Below are positions 8,202 to 17,066 of a DNA stretch of 36,800 bases, in pieces. This DNA is from Mycoplasmatota bacterium. Lineage in GTDB: Bacteria; Bacillota_I; Bacilli_A; Izemoplasmatales; Hujiaoplasmataceae. The DNA is taken from assembly GCA_016342455.1 (NCBI GenBank), contig JAEIOE010000019.1, forward strand, positions 1 through 36,800, given 5' to 3'. Under the pieces are notes generated by a model. It saw nothing but the letters and a program-made list of their open reading frames with translations. It ran no database searches and was not told the origin of the DNA. The first letter of the stretch is position 1; every line of letters begins with the position of its first letter. The position numbers and the translations under genes are program-made.

Positions 8202-11200
8202 ATGAAAGAATACTACTTTAAAAACGAGGAATTTATCATTAAAAATTATCTTCATAAATCAGCTTTTTCAAATTTCTTACCAAGCTTAGCAGGTAAAAAG
8301 GGAATTCCTTTATGGACTTTTTACGTAAACAGAGGTCAAGGCATCAGTGGCTTTGGTTTACAAAATAAGAATCATCCTATCATGGAATTCACTCCAGCGA
8401 ATAAGGCTTATGAATCTGTAGGACAATTTGGGTTTAGAACCTTTATCACAGCCAACGGTAAGTATTATGAACCATTTTTACCAACAAACAATGCTAATCA
8501 CAGAATGTCTATACAACGTTCTTCATTTAGCATTGAAGAGGAAAACAAAGAATTAGGACTTTCTATCAAAATAAAATATTTTGGTTTACCTAACGAAAAT
8601 ATTGGGGCTCTAGTAAGAAGAGTGACCATACAAAACATAGGAAAGAAACCTTTAAACTTAGAAGTGCTTGATGGATTGACAGAAGTTATCCCATCAGGAG
8701 TTAGAAACAGCGCATTCAAAGAAATGTCAAACCTATTAAGTTCTTGGATGGATGTAGAAGAATTAGAAAACAATTATGCTTTCTATAATTTAAGATCTTC
8801 AACTGGTGATAGTTCTGAAGTGAAAGAAATCGAAAGTGGAAACTACTTGTTTGGAGTAGTGAATAACCAATTAGTCAAACCGATTGTCGATCAAGATTTG
8901 GTCTTTGGTTATGATAACTTAAAACGCACTGCAAATGTATTCATTGAAAAAGGCCTTAAAAAAATACAAGCATCAGAACAGGTTACGGTAAACAAACTAG
9001 CTTGTGGCTATATTCCTTATGCAAAGGAATTAGAAGTATCTGAAACATTAGAAATAGATATTCTTGTAGGTTTCGCACACAGTAAAGAAATCTTAAAAAG
9101 CTTTATAGAAAGAGCTACTACAAAATCATATATCAATTCAAAAGATCAAGAAGCAAAACAAGTAGTTGAAGAACTGGTTAATGATGTAACAACCGATACA
9201 GGGTCTCATATATTTAATGAATATGTGAAGCAAAGCTACTTAGACAATTTACTAAGAGGTGGCTATCCTTATAAAATAGGTAATTCAATATACCACTTAT
9301 ATTCTAGAAGACATGGAGATTTAGAAAGAGATTACAATTTCTTTAATCTCGCACCGGAGTTTTATTCACAGGGTGGAGGAAATTTTAGAGACGTTTGTCA
9401 GAACCGCAGAATGGATAGTTTTATCCATCGTGATGTTCAGTCTCATAATATCAAGCATTTTGCTTCACTAATCCAAATGGATGGATTTAATCCATTAACA
9501 GTAGACGGATTAAAATTTTCAATCAACAACGACGATTTAATTAAAGAATTAGTGAACAAACACTTTAAGAATAAATTAGACATAGTTGAAAACTTCTTAA
9601 AAAGCAAATTTACACCAGGTGGATTAATTAATTTCATTCATAACAATAATATCAACTACATAATAGATGAATTAACTTGTTTAAATGATATCATTTCAAA
9701 TTCAAATCAAGAGATTCAATCTTCATTTGGAGAAGGATATTGGTCAGACCATTTTACTTACATTATAGATTTAGTAGAAAGTTATGAAGGAATCTATCCT
9801 GATAAGCTTAGCAACTTACTATTTAATGAATCAGATATCTTAAGTTTTGAATCCCCTGTAACTGTTTTAAGTAGAAATGAAAAAGCAGTTATAAATTCAA
9901 AGGGCAAGATTAGACAATATGGATCTTTACTTCATTTTGATGAAGAAAAGATTAGTAAACTTCACTTAAATAAGAATGGTTCTAACTGGGTTCAGTTAAA
10001 TAATGAAAACTATAAGACCAATCTTTTCACCAAATTATTAATCTTGGTAATAAATAAACATTCTCAACTAGATCATGATGGTTTAGGAATTGAAATGGAA
10101 TCTGAAAAACCAGGGTGGAATGACGCAATGAATGGATTGCCTGGCTTATTCGGTTCGGGAGTTGGCGAAACCATTGAATTAAAAAGAATCGTTCATTTCT
10201 TAAAGAATCATTTAAAAGAAGAAACGGTTACATTACCGATTGAACTAGTTACTTTATTAAATAATTTAGAAAATTCTTTAGATTACTTTAAAAGACTTGA
10301 TTCAAGAGAAGCATATAGAACTTCCATTAGATTTGGTTTATCTGGTAAGGAAGTTGTTGTAAAGAATCAAGAATTAAAAGAGTATCTAGAAAATTTAGAT
10401 CAATACTTAAGTAAAACATTTGATGACTTATTTGAAGAATCAAATGCAATCATTCCTACCTTCTTAACTTATGAAGTTTCTGAATTTAAGGAAGTACTTG
10501 AAAACGGTAATCCAGTAATTGGTAACTATGGCTTAGCTTTAGTAGAACCTAAGAAATACAGTAGAAAAGCATTACCTAATTTCTTAGAAGCGCCAGCTAG
10601 ATTACTAAAAACCGATTTTAATCAAGATAAGTTAAAGAGAATGTACAAAGCAATTAAGCAAAGCGATATATATGATAAGAAACTTAAAATCTACAAAACT
10701 TCAGGTACGCTTGAAAAAGAAGGTTATGAGATTGGTAGAATTAGAGCTTTTACAGCCGGATGGCTAGAAAGAGAATCAGATTTCTTGCATATGATCTACA
10801 AATACTTAATTGGTTTATTAAAAGCTGGTTTATACGAAGAGTTTTATAAAGAGCTTAATGATAACTTTGTTTGCTTTATGGACCCAGAAGTATACGGTAG
10901 AAATATTTTAGAAAATTCAAGTTTTATCGCTCCATCGAATAATCCGAATCCGAAGATTCATGGTAAGGGATTCTTACCAAGACTTAGTGGTTCGACTGTG
11001 GAAGCAATAGAAATTTGGGTGATGATGATGACGGGAGGAAGCCCGTTCAAGTTAGTAGAAGGTGAGTTAGTATTTCAGCCAAATCCTTTATTCTCAAAAG
11101 AGTTCTTTAAGGAAGATTTTACAGTAACTTACCGTTTTATGAAAGACGTGGATATTACTTATATTAGCAACAACAAGTTTGATACTTATGAATCTTGTAT

Positions 11201-11333
11201 CATTACAAAATTCGAATTAATTACTGAATATGTTACTGAAGTAGTAAATAATGGTTTTGTAGATAAGGATCAAGCGAAAATGATCAGAGATGGTTTTTAC
11301 AAAAGAATAAAAATATATATAGAAAAAAATTAG
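8202..11333 (+). CDS. Beta-1,3-oligoglucan phosphorylase-like protein (GH94/GH149/GH161 type)
   Basis: A 1043-residue cytosolic protein with the plan of inverting glycoside phosphorylases: an N-terminal beta-supersandwich (FYVNRGQGISGFG, then FTPANKAYESVGQFGFRTF), an (alpha/alpha)6 core (GGGNFRDVCQNRRMD) and the general-acid motif PGWNDAMNGL with Asp641. Clan GH-Q enzymes cleave glucosides with phosphate to release alpha-glucose-1-phosphate. The length and the N-terminal VNRGQ block fit GH149/GH161 better than shorter GH94 laminaribiose phosphorylases, judged from memory of the families and not from an alignment. No export signal is present. It begins 5 bases after the GH30 stop with Shine-Dalgarno GAAGGGGAA. 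Phosphorolysis would save ATP relative to hydrolysis plus a kinase. Confidence 0.75.
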   Translation: MKEYYFKNEEFIIKNYLHKSAFSNFLPSLAGKKGIPLWTFYVNRGQGISGFGLQNKNHPIMEFTPANKAYESVGQFGFRTFITANGKYYEPFLPTNNANHRMSIQRSSFSIEEENKELGLSIKIKYFGLPNENIGALVRRVTIQNIGKKPLNLEVLDGLTEVIPSGVRNSAFKEMSNLLSSWMDVEELENNYAFYNLRSSTGDSSEVKEIESGNYLFGVVNNQLVKPIVDQDLVFGYDNLKRTANVFIEKGLKKIQASEQVTVNKLACGYIPYAKELEVSETLEIDILVGFAHSKEILKSFIERATTKSYINSKDQEAKQVVEELVNDVTTDTGSHIFNEYVKQSYLDNLLRGGYPYKIGNSIYHLYSRRHGDLERDYNFFNLAPEFYSQGGGNFRDVCQNRRMDSFIHRDVQSHNIKHFASLIQMDGFNPLTVDGLKFSINNDDLIKELVNKHFKNKLDIVENFLKSKFTPGGLINFIHNNNINYIIDELTCLNDIISNSNQEIQSSFGEGYWSDHFTYIIDLVESYEGIYPDKLSNLLFNESDILSFESPVTVLSRNEKAVINSKGKIRQYGSLLHFDEEKISKLHLNKNGSNWVQLNNENYKTNLFTKLLILVINKHSQLDHDGLGIEMESEKPGWNDAMNGLPGLFGSGVGETIELKRIVHFLKNHLKEETVTLPIELVTLLNNLENSLDYFKRLDSREAYRTSIRFGLSGKEVVVKNQELKEYLENLDQYLSKTFDDLFEESNAIIPTFLTYEVSEFKEVLENGNPVIGNYGLALVEPKKYSRKALPNFLEAPARLLKTDFNQDKLKRMYKAIKQSDIYDKKLKIYKTSGTLEKEGYEIGRIRAFTAGWLERESDFLHMIYKYLIGLLKAGLYEEFYKELNDNFVCFMDPEVYGRNILENSSFIAPSNNPNPKIHGKGFLPRLSGSTVEAIEIWVMMMTGGSPFKLVEGELVFQPNPLFSKEFFKEDFTVTYRFMKDVDITYISNNKFDTYESCIITKFELITEYVTEVVNNGFVDKDQAKMIRDGFYKRIKIYIEKN

Positions 11334-11354
11334 AAAGAAAATTGGAGGAATTTT

Positions 11355-14300
11355 ATGAAAAAAGGTATGATTCTTGTACTAATGATGGTATTAGTACTAA
11401 CTTTAGCTAGTTGTGATTTATTTGGAGCAGCAACAACTGCAACAACTGCTGCAACAACAACTGCAGCAGCAACAACTGCAGCTGCAACTACGACTAGAGC
11501 AACAACAGTAGCACCTACAACAGTAGCGCCAACAACTTTGGCTCCTACAACAGTAGCACCTACTACTGTTACAACTGTTGCAGGAGATAAAACTGCACCA
11601 GTAATTACGGGTGCGACAAGTATAACTATATACGTTGATGTTGCATTTGATCCACTTGCTGGAGTAACTGCATCAGACAACGTTGATGGAGATCTTACTT
11701 CATCTATTACCTATGTTGGCTCTGTAGACATTACACAAACTGGTGTTTATTTCCTAAAATATAGTGTTACAGACGCTGCTGGGAATAAAACAGAAGCATC
11801 TAGATATGTAACTGTTGAAGTTGATCCAAGTTTAATCGGTGATGGCATGGTTCAAAATGGCGACTTTTCATTAGGTTGGGCAATTTGGTCTGGTGTTTCA
11901 GGTGTTGAAGGCGGAACTGGAAACTTTTCTGTTACAGACGGTGTCTTAGCTGTTGAAGTTACTGCCGCTGGTTGGAGTGATCCCTTCCCACGTTTAGACA
12001 GTAATACAATGACTTTTGAAAATGGTGTTACATATGAAATTACATTTTCTGCTAAGGCTGATGCACAAAGACCTATAAAGGTACAAGTTGGAGAATTATT
12101 TGCTGCTGCACCTTGGTTTAAAGACTTTATGCCTGGTCAAATAGAAATATTTAATCTTACAACTGATTGGCAAACATTCTCATTTAAATTTACAATGAAT
12201 GAAGAAACTACTGCAAACGGAAGTATTCTATTTAATCATGGTGGTACTATTACTGGTGATGCAGGATTCGACAATTATGGAACTACAGTTTATTATGATG
12301 ACATTCAAGTAGAAGTATCTACTCCAGACGCTGACACAGCCGCTCCAGTATTTACTGGTGTTGTTGATGCTACAGTTGAAGCTGGAACTGTATTTGACCC
12401 ACTTGCTGGCGTTACAGCATTTGATGTTGTTGACCAAGATATCACGTTAACAGCTGCAAATGTTACAGGTACTGTTGATACAGCTACTGAAGGTGTTTAC
12501 ACATTAACTTATACTGTTACTGATGCTGCTGGAAATACAGCAACAGAAACAAGAGAAATTACAGTTGTTAGTTTAATATTTACTAGTCAAGACTTAATTG
12601 ACGATTCAGACTTTTCAACAACTACTACAGTAATTGATGAACTTCAAGATGCTGATAATGGATATGCTGACATAACTGATCCTGACATTTGGTATAACTA
12701 TGTTGCTACATGGGATGGAGCTGCTGCTGGATTTACAGTTGTTGATGGAGTTATGACAATCGATGTTACAGCTGCAGGAAACCAAATCTGGGGTGTAATG
12801 CTTAAACAAAGAGGAATTACTCTTGTTCAAGGACAAACTTATAAATTAACATTTACTGCTAGCTCAACAGTTGATAGAGATATCGCTGCTGAATTAATCA
12901 GTGAAGATTATAGAACTTCATTTAACTTAACATCTACTGCAACAACATTTGAAATGATTTTCACATATGAAGAAGCAAACACAACAGATGCTAGATTAGC
13001 ATTCTTCTTTGGAAACTCTCCTGCATTCGCAGCGGGTGTTGTATCAATTGATGATGTTATGTTATCAGTATTAGAACAACCTACAGTAGTGAATGGTGAC
13101 TTCTCAGAAACTGGTTGGTCAACTTGGGCTCAAGACTGGGATCCAATGGCTGGAATCACTATTGATATCGTTAATGGAGAATTAGTAGCTGACGTTACTG
13201 CACTTGGTGGAGCTAACTGGGGTGTACAATTATTCCAAGAAGGTATTGAATTAGTAACTGGTACAGTATATACATTCACATTCGATGCAAAAGCATCAGT
13301 AGCTAGAGATATGAACTTTGTGTTAATAGCAGATGGTGAATATAGAGAAACATTTATGTTAACAACAGAAATGGCAACTTATACATATACATTTACATAT
13401 ACAGGCGCTGCAACAACAGGTAAAATCGACTTTGAATTCGGTAATATCTCAGTTAGTTCTGTTCCTGCAATGATTACTTTGGATAATTTAGCTCTAAATG
13501 ATGGAACTGCAGATGTAGAAATCGTAAACGCTGACTTCTCACAAGTTGTTGGTTGGTCAACATGGGCTCAAGATTGGGATCCTGTTGGTGGCGTTGCTAT
13601 TGAAGTAGTTGCTGGACAATTAGAAGTTGACGTTACTGCACTTGGTGGAGCTAACTGGGCTGTACAATTATTCCAAGAAGGCTTTGAGTTAATTCCTGGT
13701 TCAGTATATACTGTAACTTTCCAAGCGAAAGCTTCAGTAGCTAGAGATATTAACATCGTTCTTATCGATGGTAATAATGCTGAAGTAAGAAAAACTTATA
13801 TGTTAACTGAAGATATGCAAACATTCACATTTACTTTCATGTATGAAGGTACATCTACAACTGGTAAGATTGATTTTGAAATCGGTGCTATCAGTGATGA
13901 TTCAGTAGTTGCTTTAGTAACAATTGATAATGTTAATGTATTTAGAAACTTTAATGAATTCGTTCCAGAAGTAATAGAAGAACCTGTTAGTGATGGAGCA
14001 GTAGTTATCGGTTATGGTGGAATGGATACAGTTGTATTAGATGGTGTAATCACTATTACTTATACAAGCGTACCAACTCCTTGGTATAACGATAATACAC
14101 AAATAGAACTTCCTTCATTTGATGAAAATCAAGAATCAATTGTCTTTACATTTACAGGAGTTCTAGACCAAGTTTACTTATTTAAAATTGAAGGTGGCGG
14201 AGTTAACACAGAAGTGGAAGCTACTGGTACTGGCGCTGAACAAACTGTAACACTTGATCTTTCTGGTTTTACAGCAGCTGAGAGAGCTGGATTAAACTTA

Positions 14301-15941
14301 ATTATTATCTTTGTTAAAACAGAAGGTGCAGCTGGGACAATCGTAGTAACTAATATCTCAGGTGTTGTATTATTAAATCCTGTAATGGATGGATCAGAAG
14401 TTATCGGTTATGGTGGAATGACTACAGTTGTAGTAGATGGTGTAATCACTATTACTTATACAAGCGTACCAACTCCTTGGTATAACGATAATACACAAGT
14501 AGAACTTAATACATTTGACGAAAATCAAGAATCAATTGTCTTTACATTTACAGGTGTTCTAGACCAAGTTTACTTATTTAAAATTGAAGGTGGCGGAGTT
14601 AACACAGAAGTGGAAGCTACTGGTACTGGTGCTGAACAAACTGTAACACTTGATCTTTCTGGTTTTACAGCAGCTGAGAGAGCTGGATTAAACTTAATTA
14701 TTATCTTTGCTAAAACAGAAGGTGCAGCTGGGACAATCGTAGTAACTGACATTTCTGGTGTAGTATTGTTAGATTCTGTAATGGAAGAACAAGTTGTTGT
14801 TACAGGATATAACATGGATATTGTTGAAACAGACAACGGTGTAACTATTACTTATGATGTAGTGTCAACTCCATGGTATAACGATAATGTTCAAGCAGAA
14901 TTACCTGGATTCGATCCATTAGTAGAAGGTATTGAATTTACCTTTACTGGTGTTTTAGACCATGTATACTTATTTAAAATTGAAGGTTTTGGTACTGGTA
15001 TTGCTAGAGAAGTTGAAATTACAGGAACTGGTGCTGAACAAACTGTATTACTTGATGTTTCTGATTTAACAGCAGCAGAAAGAGCACAATTAGACCTAAT
15101 TATCATATTTGTTAAAACAGAAGGTTCATCTGGAATATTAGATATTACTAACGTAGATTTCTTATTACCAGAAGCACCTGCAGGTTGGTTCGCTGACGGT
15201 GACGTTCTAATTGTCGCTGCTGCAACTACTACAGATATTATGTTTGGACAAACACCAACAAACTGGTGGTTAAACAATGCACAATTCACAATTGATAGTT
15301 TCACTGGAACTAATGAAGGAGTTGCATTTGTATTTACAGGTGTTGATGGAGTTGAGTACTTATTTAAATTAGAAGGTACTGATTTCTTTAGAGAATTAGC
15401 AATTACGGCTGATGGAACAGAACAAACATTAAATTTCTATCTTTTAGGACTTAATGAAACTCAAAAAAATTCTATCAATAAATTAGCAATATTCGTTAAA
15501 ACAGCAGATGTAGAAGGCACTTTACACTACAACGGTTTTGATTACATACCAACTGCTCCTGAAGTAGTAGGATTTGGAATGGATGCAGTTATTACTGCTA
15601 CAGAAGTTACTTTAACTTATACAACTCCTGTTGCTAACTGGTGGGAAGCTAATGCTCAAGGAATCATTAGAGACTTTGATGGAACAAACACTTCAATAGA
15701 CTTTACATTTACAGGTGTAGCTGGTCATTTATACTTATTTAAAGTAGAAGGTGGCGGAGTTGCTAGAGAAGTAGAAGTTACTGCAACTGGTGTTGCTCAA
15801 ACTGTAACATTAAACCTATCTGATTTATCAGAAATAGAAAGAGACGGATTAGTATTATTCGTTGTATTCTGTAAAACAGTTGATGTAACAGGTACTTTAG
15901 TACTTGATGGTTGGGATTATACTCCAACTCCAGTAGTTTAA
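11355..15941 (+). CDS. Giant multimodular surface glycan-binding lipoprotein
   Basis: 1528 residues with a lipobox LASC (Cys20) and a Thr/Ala/Pro-rich stalk (about residues 25-75). I read the rest as an Ig-like DUF5011-type domain (77-157), a CBM4/9-like beta-sandwich (about 160-325), a second Ig-like domain (325-406), and three more CBM4/9-like modules (about 407-575, 576-722 and 723-870). Five tandem modules of about 125-133 residues follow (starting near 884, 1016, 1149, 1277 and 1405), which I do not recognise. They share paired aromatics (PWYNDN or NWW), FTFTGV, YLFK-EG and IFVKT. No catalytic motif is visible anywhere. It is probably a polymer-capturing protein on the outer membrane face, an analogue of SusE/F-type proteins. 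Modules 1 and 2 of the last set are almost identical in DNA. Confidence 0.85.
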   Translation: MKKGMILVLMMVLVLTLASCDLFGAATTATTAATTTAAATTAAATTTRATTVAPTTVAPTTLAPTTVAPTTVTTVAGDKTAPVITGATSITIYVDVAFDPLAGVTASDNVDGDLTSSITYVGSVDITQTGVYFLKYSVTDAAGNKTEASRYVTVEVDPSLIGDGMVQNGDFSLGWAIWSGVSGVEGGTGNFSVTDGVLAVEVTAAGWSDPFPRLDSNTMTFENGVTYEITFSAKADAQRPIKVQVGELFAAAPWFKDFMPGQIEIFNLTTDWQTFSFKFTMNEETTANGSILFNHGGTITGDAGFDNYGTTVYYDDIQVEVSTPDADTAAPVFTGVVDATVEAGTVFDPLAGVTAFDVVDQDITLTAANVTGTVDTATEGVYTLTYTVTDAAGNTATETREITVVSLIFTSQDLIDDSDFSTTTTVIDELQDADNGYADITDPDIWYNYVATWDGAAAGFTVVDGVMTIDVTAAGNQIWGVMLKQRGITLVQGQTYKLTFTASSTVDRDIAAELISEDYRTSFNLTSTATTFEMIFTYEEANTTDARLAFFFGNSPAFAAGVVSIDDVMLSVLEQPTVVNGDFSETGWSTWAQDWDPMAGITIDIVNGELVADVTALGGANWGVQLFQEGIELVTGTVYTFTFDAKASVARDMNFVLIADGEYRETFMLTTEMATYTYTFTYTGAATTGKIDFEFGNISVSSVPAMITLDNLALNDGTADVEIVNADFSQVVGWSTWAQDWDPVGGVAIEVVAGQLEVDVTALGGANWAVQLFQEGFELIPGSVYTVTFQAKASVARDINIVLIDGNNAEVRKTYMLTEDMQTFTFTFMYEGTSTTGKIDFEIGAISDDSVVALVTIDNVNVFRNFNEFVPEVIEEPVSDGAVVIGYGGMDTVVLDGVITITYTSVPTPWYNDNTQIELPSFDENQESIVFTFTGVLDQVYLFKIEGGGVNTEVEATGTGAEQTVTLDLSGFTAAERAGLNLIIIFVKTEGAAGTIVVTNISGVVLLNPVMDGSEVIGYGGMTTVVVDGVITITYTSVPTPWYNDNTQVELNTFDENQESIVFTFTGVLDQVYLFKIEGGGVNTEVEATGTGAEQTVTLDLSGFTAAERAGLNLIIIFAKTEGAAGTIVVTDISGVVLLDSVMEEQVVVTGYNMDIVETDNGVTITYDVVSTPWYNDNVQAELPGFDPLVEGIEFTFTGVLDHVYLFKIEGFGTGIAREVEITGTGAEQTVLLDVSDLTAAERAQLDLIIIFVKTEGSSGILDITNVDFLLPEAPAGWFADGDVLIVAAATTTDIMFGQTPTNWWLNNAQFTIDSFTGTNEGVAFVFTGVDGVEYLFKLEGTDFFRELAITADGTEQTLNFYLLGLNETQKNSINKLAIFVKTADVEGTLHYNGFDYIPTAPEVVGFGMDAVITATEVTLTYTTPVANWWEANAQGIIRDFDGTNTSIDFTFTGVAGHLYLFKVEGGGVAREVEVTATGVAQTVTLNLSDLSEIERDGLVLFVVFCKTVDVTGTLVLDGWDYTPTPVV
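14004..14798 (+). repeat. Tandem direct repeat of about 396 bp inside the giant lipoprotein gene
   Basis: The block starting at 14004 and the block starting at 14400 are offset by 396 bases (132 codons). By my count they differ at only 11 of the first 348 aligned bases. The next copy, from 14799, is recognisable mainly as protein. This indicates a recent in-frame duplication of one module, or gene conversion between copies. Confidence 0.9.
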
Positions 15942-15984
15942 TTAATTATAAAAATACTCGATAATTATTTCAAGGGTATTCTAT

Positions 15985-16007
15985 AGGGCATAGCTAGACT
16001 ATGCCCT
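15985..16007 (+). other. Intergenic hairpin without a U-tract
   Basis: AGGGCATAG (15985-15993) and CTATGCCCT (15999-16007) form a perfect 9-bp stem with the 5-base loop CTAGA. It sits between the giant lipoprotein gene and the GH5 gene. No T-run follows, so it is more likely an mRNA stabilising or processing element than a terminator. The GH5 Shine-Dalgarno AGGGAG (16015-16020) lies just after it. Confidence 0.6.
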
Positions 16008-16025
16008 CCTCTTAAGGGAGATAAA

Positions 16026-17066
16026 ATGATAGATAAAATTAGAGGTGTAAACTTAGGCGGTTGGTTAGTATTAGAAAAATGGATGACTCCTGAGTTATAT
16101 GCTGGCTTCGATGAAGCTCATGATGAATATAATCTTTTATTAAAGTTAGAAGATTCAAGACAAGCTATACTAAAGAAACATAGAGATACCTTTATCACAG
16201 AAAAAGATTTTGAATGGATGAGTGAATACGGACTAAATGTATTAAGACTTCCAATCGGTCACTGGTTATTTGAAGATAAGTATCCCTATATTAATTCTTT
16301 AGAATACGTTAAAAAAGCCTTTTTTTGGGCTGAAAAGTATGGAATGAAAATATTATTAAATGTTCATGCAGCACCAGGTTGTCAAAATGCTTTTGATAAC
16401 GGGGGCTTAAGTGGCATTTGTGATTGGCAAAAGTATGATAATATTGATAAAACATTAGTGTTTATCGAACAAATGACCAATTATTTTAAGGAAGAAAAAA
16501 GTCTTTATGGTATCCAAGTACTTAATGAACCTAGATGGGATATTGATATTTCTATCATTCAAGAATTTTACTTGAATAGTTATAGAATTATAAGAAAATA
16601 TCTTAATGATGACTACGTAATTGTGTTTCACGATGCCTTTAGGTTAAATCAGTGGAAAGAATTTTTTACAAGTAACGATTTTACCAATGTTATTTTAGAT
16701 ACTCACATGTATCAGGTATTTTCTTATAATGATAAAAGAAGAATTCCTGTTGAAGTTTTGGAAAAAACTAGTATTTTACGCTATAGAGAATTGGAAAAAA
16801 TAGATTTTGTTGATATCGTTATCGGAGAGTGGTCGCTTGGGGTACATAAATTCGCCTTAGATCAAATAACTGATGATTTTATGAGAGAATCTTTCTACAC
16901 AGCGGTTGGTCATAATTTGCTAACTACTTATGAAACAACAAAGGGTTGGTTCTTTTGGAATTACAACCTAAGTGAAGAATCAACAAAGAAACGTATTGGA
17001 TGGTCTTTTAGAGATGTTGTTGAAAAAGGCTATCTACCAAAAAAGATTAAAGGAGACAAACGATGA
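16026..17066 (+). CDS. Cytosolic GH5 family exo-beta-1,3-glucanase-like enzyme
   Basis: A 346-residue GH-A clan enzyme. It opens with RGVNLGGWLVLEKWM, the opening characteristic of exo-1,3-beta-glucanases of the yeast Exg1 type (GH5 subfamily 9). LRLPIGHW and LLNVHAAPG follow, then the acid/base Glu168 in VLNEPR and the nucleophile Glu268 in IGEWS. There is no signal peptide, so it should release glucose from imported beta-1,3-oligosaccharides in the cytoplasm. The exact subfamily, and so the linkage, is inferred from motifs only. Its last four bases overlap the start of the solute-binding protein gene (ATGA overlap), so the two are translationally coupled. Confidence 0.85.
   Translation: MIDKIRGVNLGGWLVLEKWMTPELYAGFDEAHDEYNLLLKLEDSRQAILKKHRDTFITEKDFEWMSEYGLNVLRLPIGHWLFEDKYPYINSLEYVKKAFFWAEKYGMKILLNVHAAPGCQNAFDNGGLSGICDWQKYDNIDKTLVFIEQMTNYFKEEKSLYGIQVLNEPRWDIDISIIQEFYLNSYRIIRKYLNDDYVIVFHDAFRLNQWKEFFTSNDFTNVILDTHMYQVFSYNDKRRIPVEVLEKTSILRYRELEKIDFVDIVIGEWSLGVHKFALDQITDDFMRESFYTAVGHNLLTTYETTKGWFFWNYNLSEESTKKRIGWSFRDVVEKGYLPKKIKGDKR

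Noticed and set aside
11440-11580. Short triplet-like DNA repeats (ACAACT / GCACCTACA) that could be taken for a microsatellite or CRISPR
   Set aside because: They encode the Thr/Ala/Pro stalk of the lipoprotein; there are no unique spacers between constant repeats.
11330-11680. Minus-strand open frame rich in Val/Ala opposite the Thr-rich stalk
   Set aside because: It is the antisense reading of ACA/GCA codon repeats of the lipoprotein; it has no ribosome-binding site or family features.
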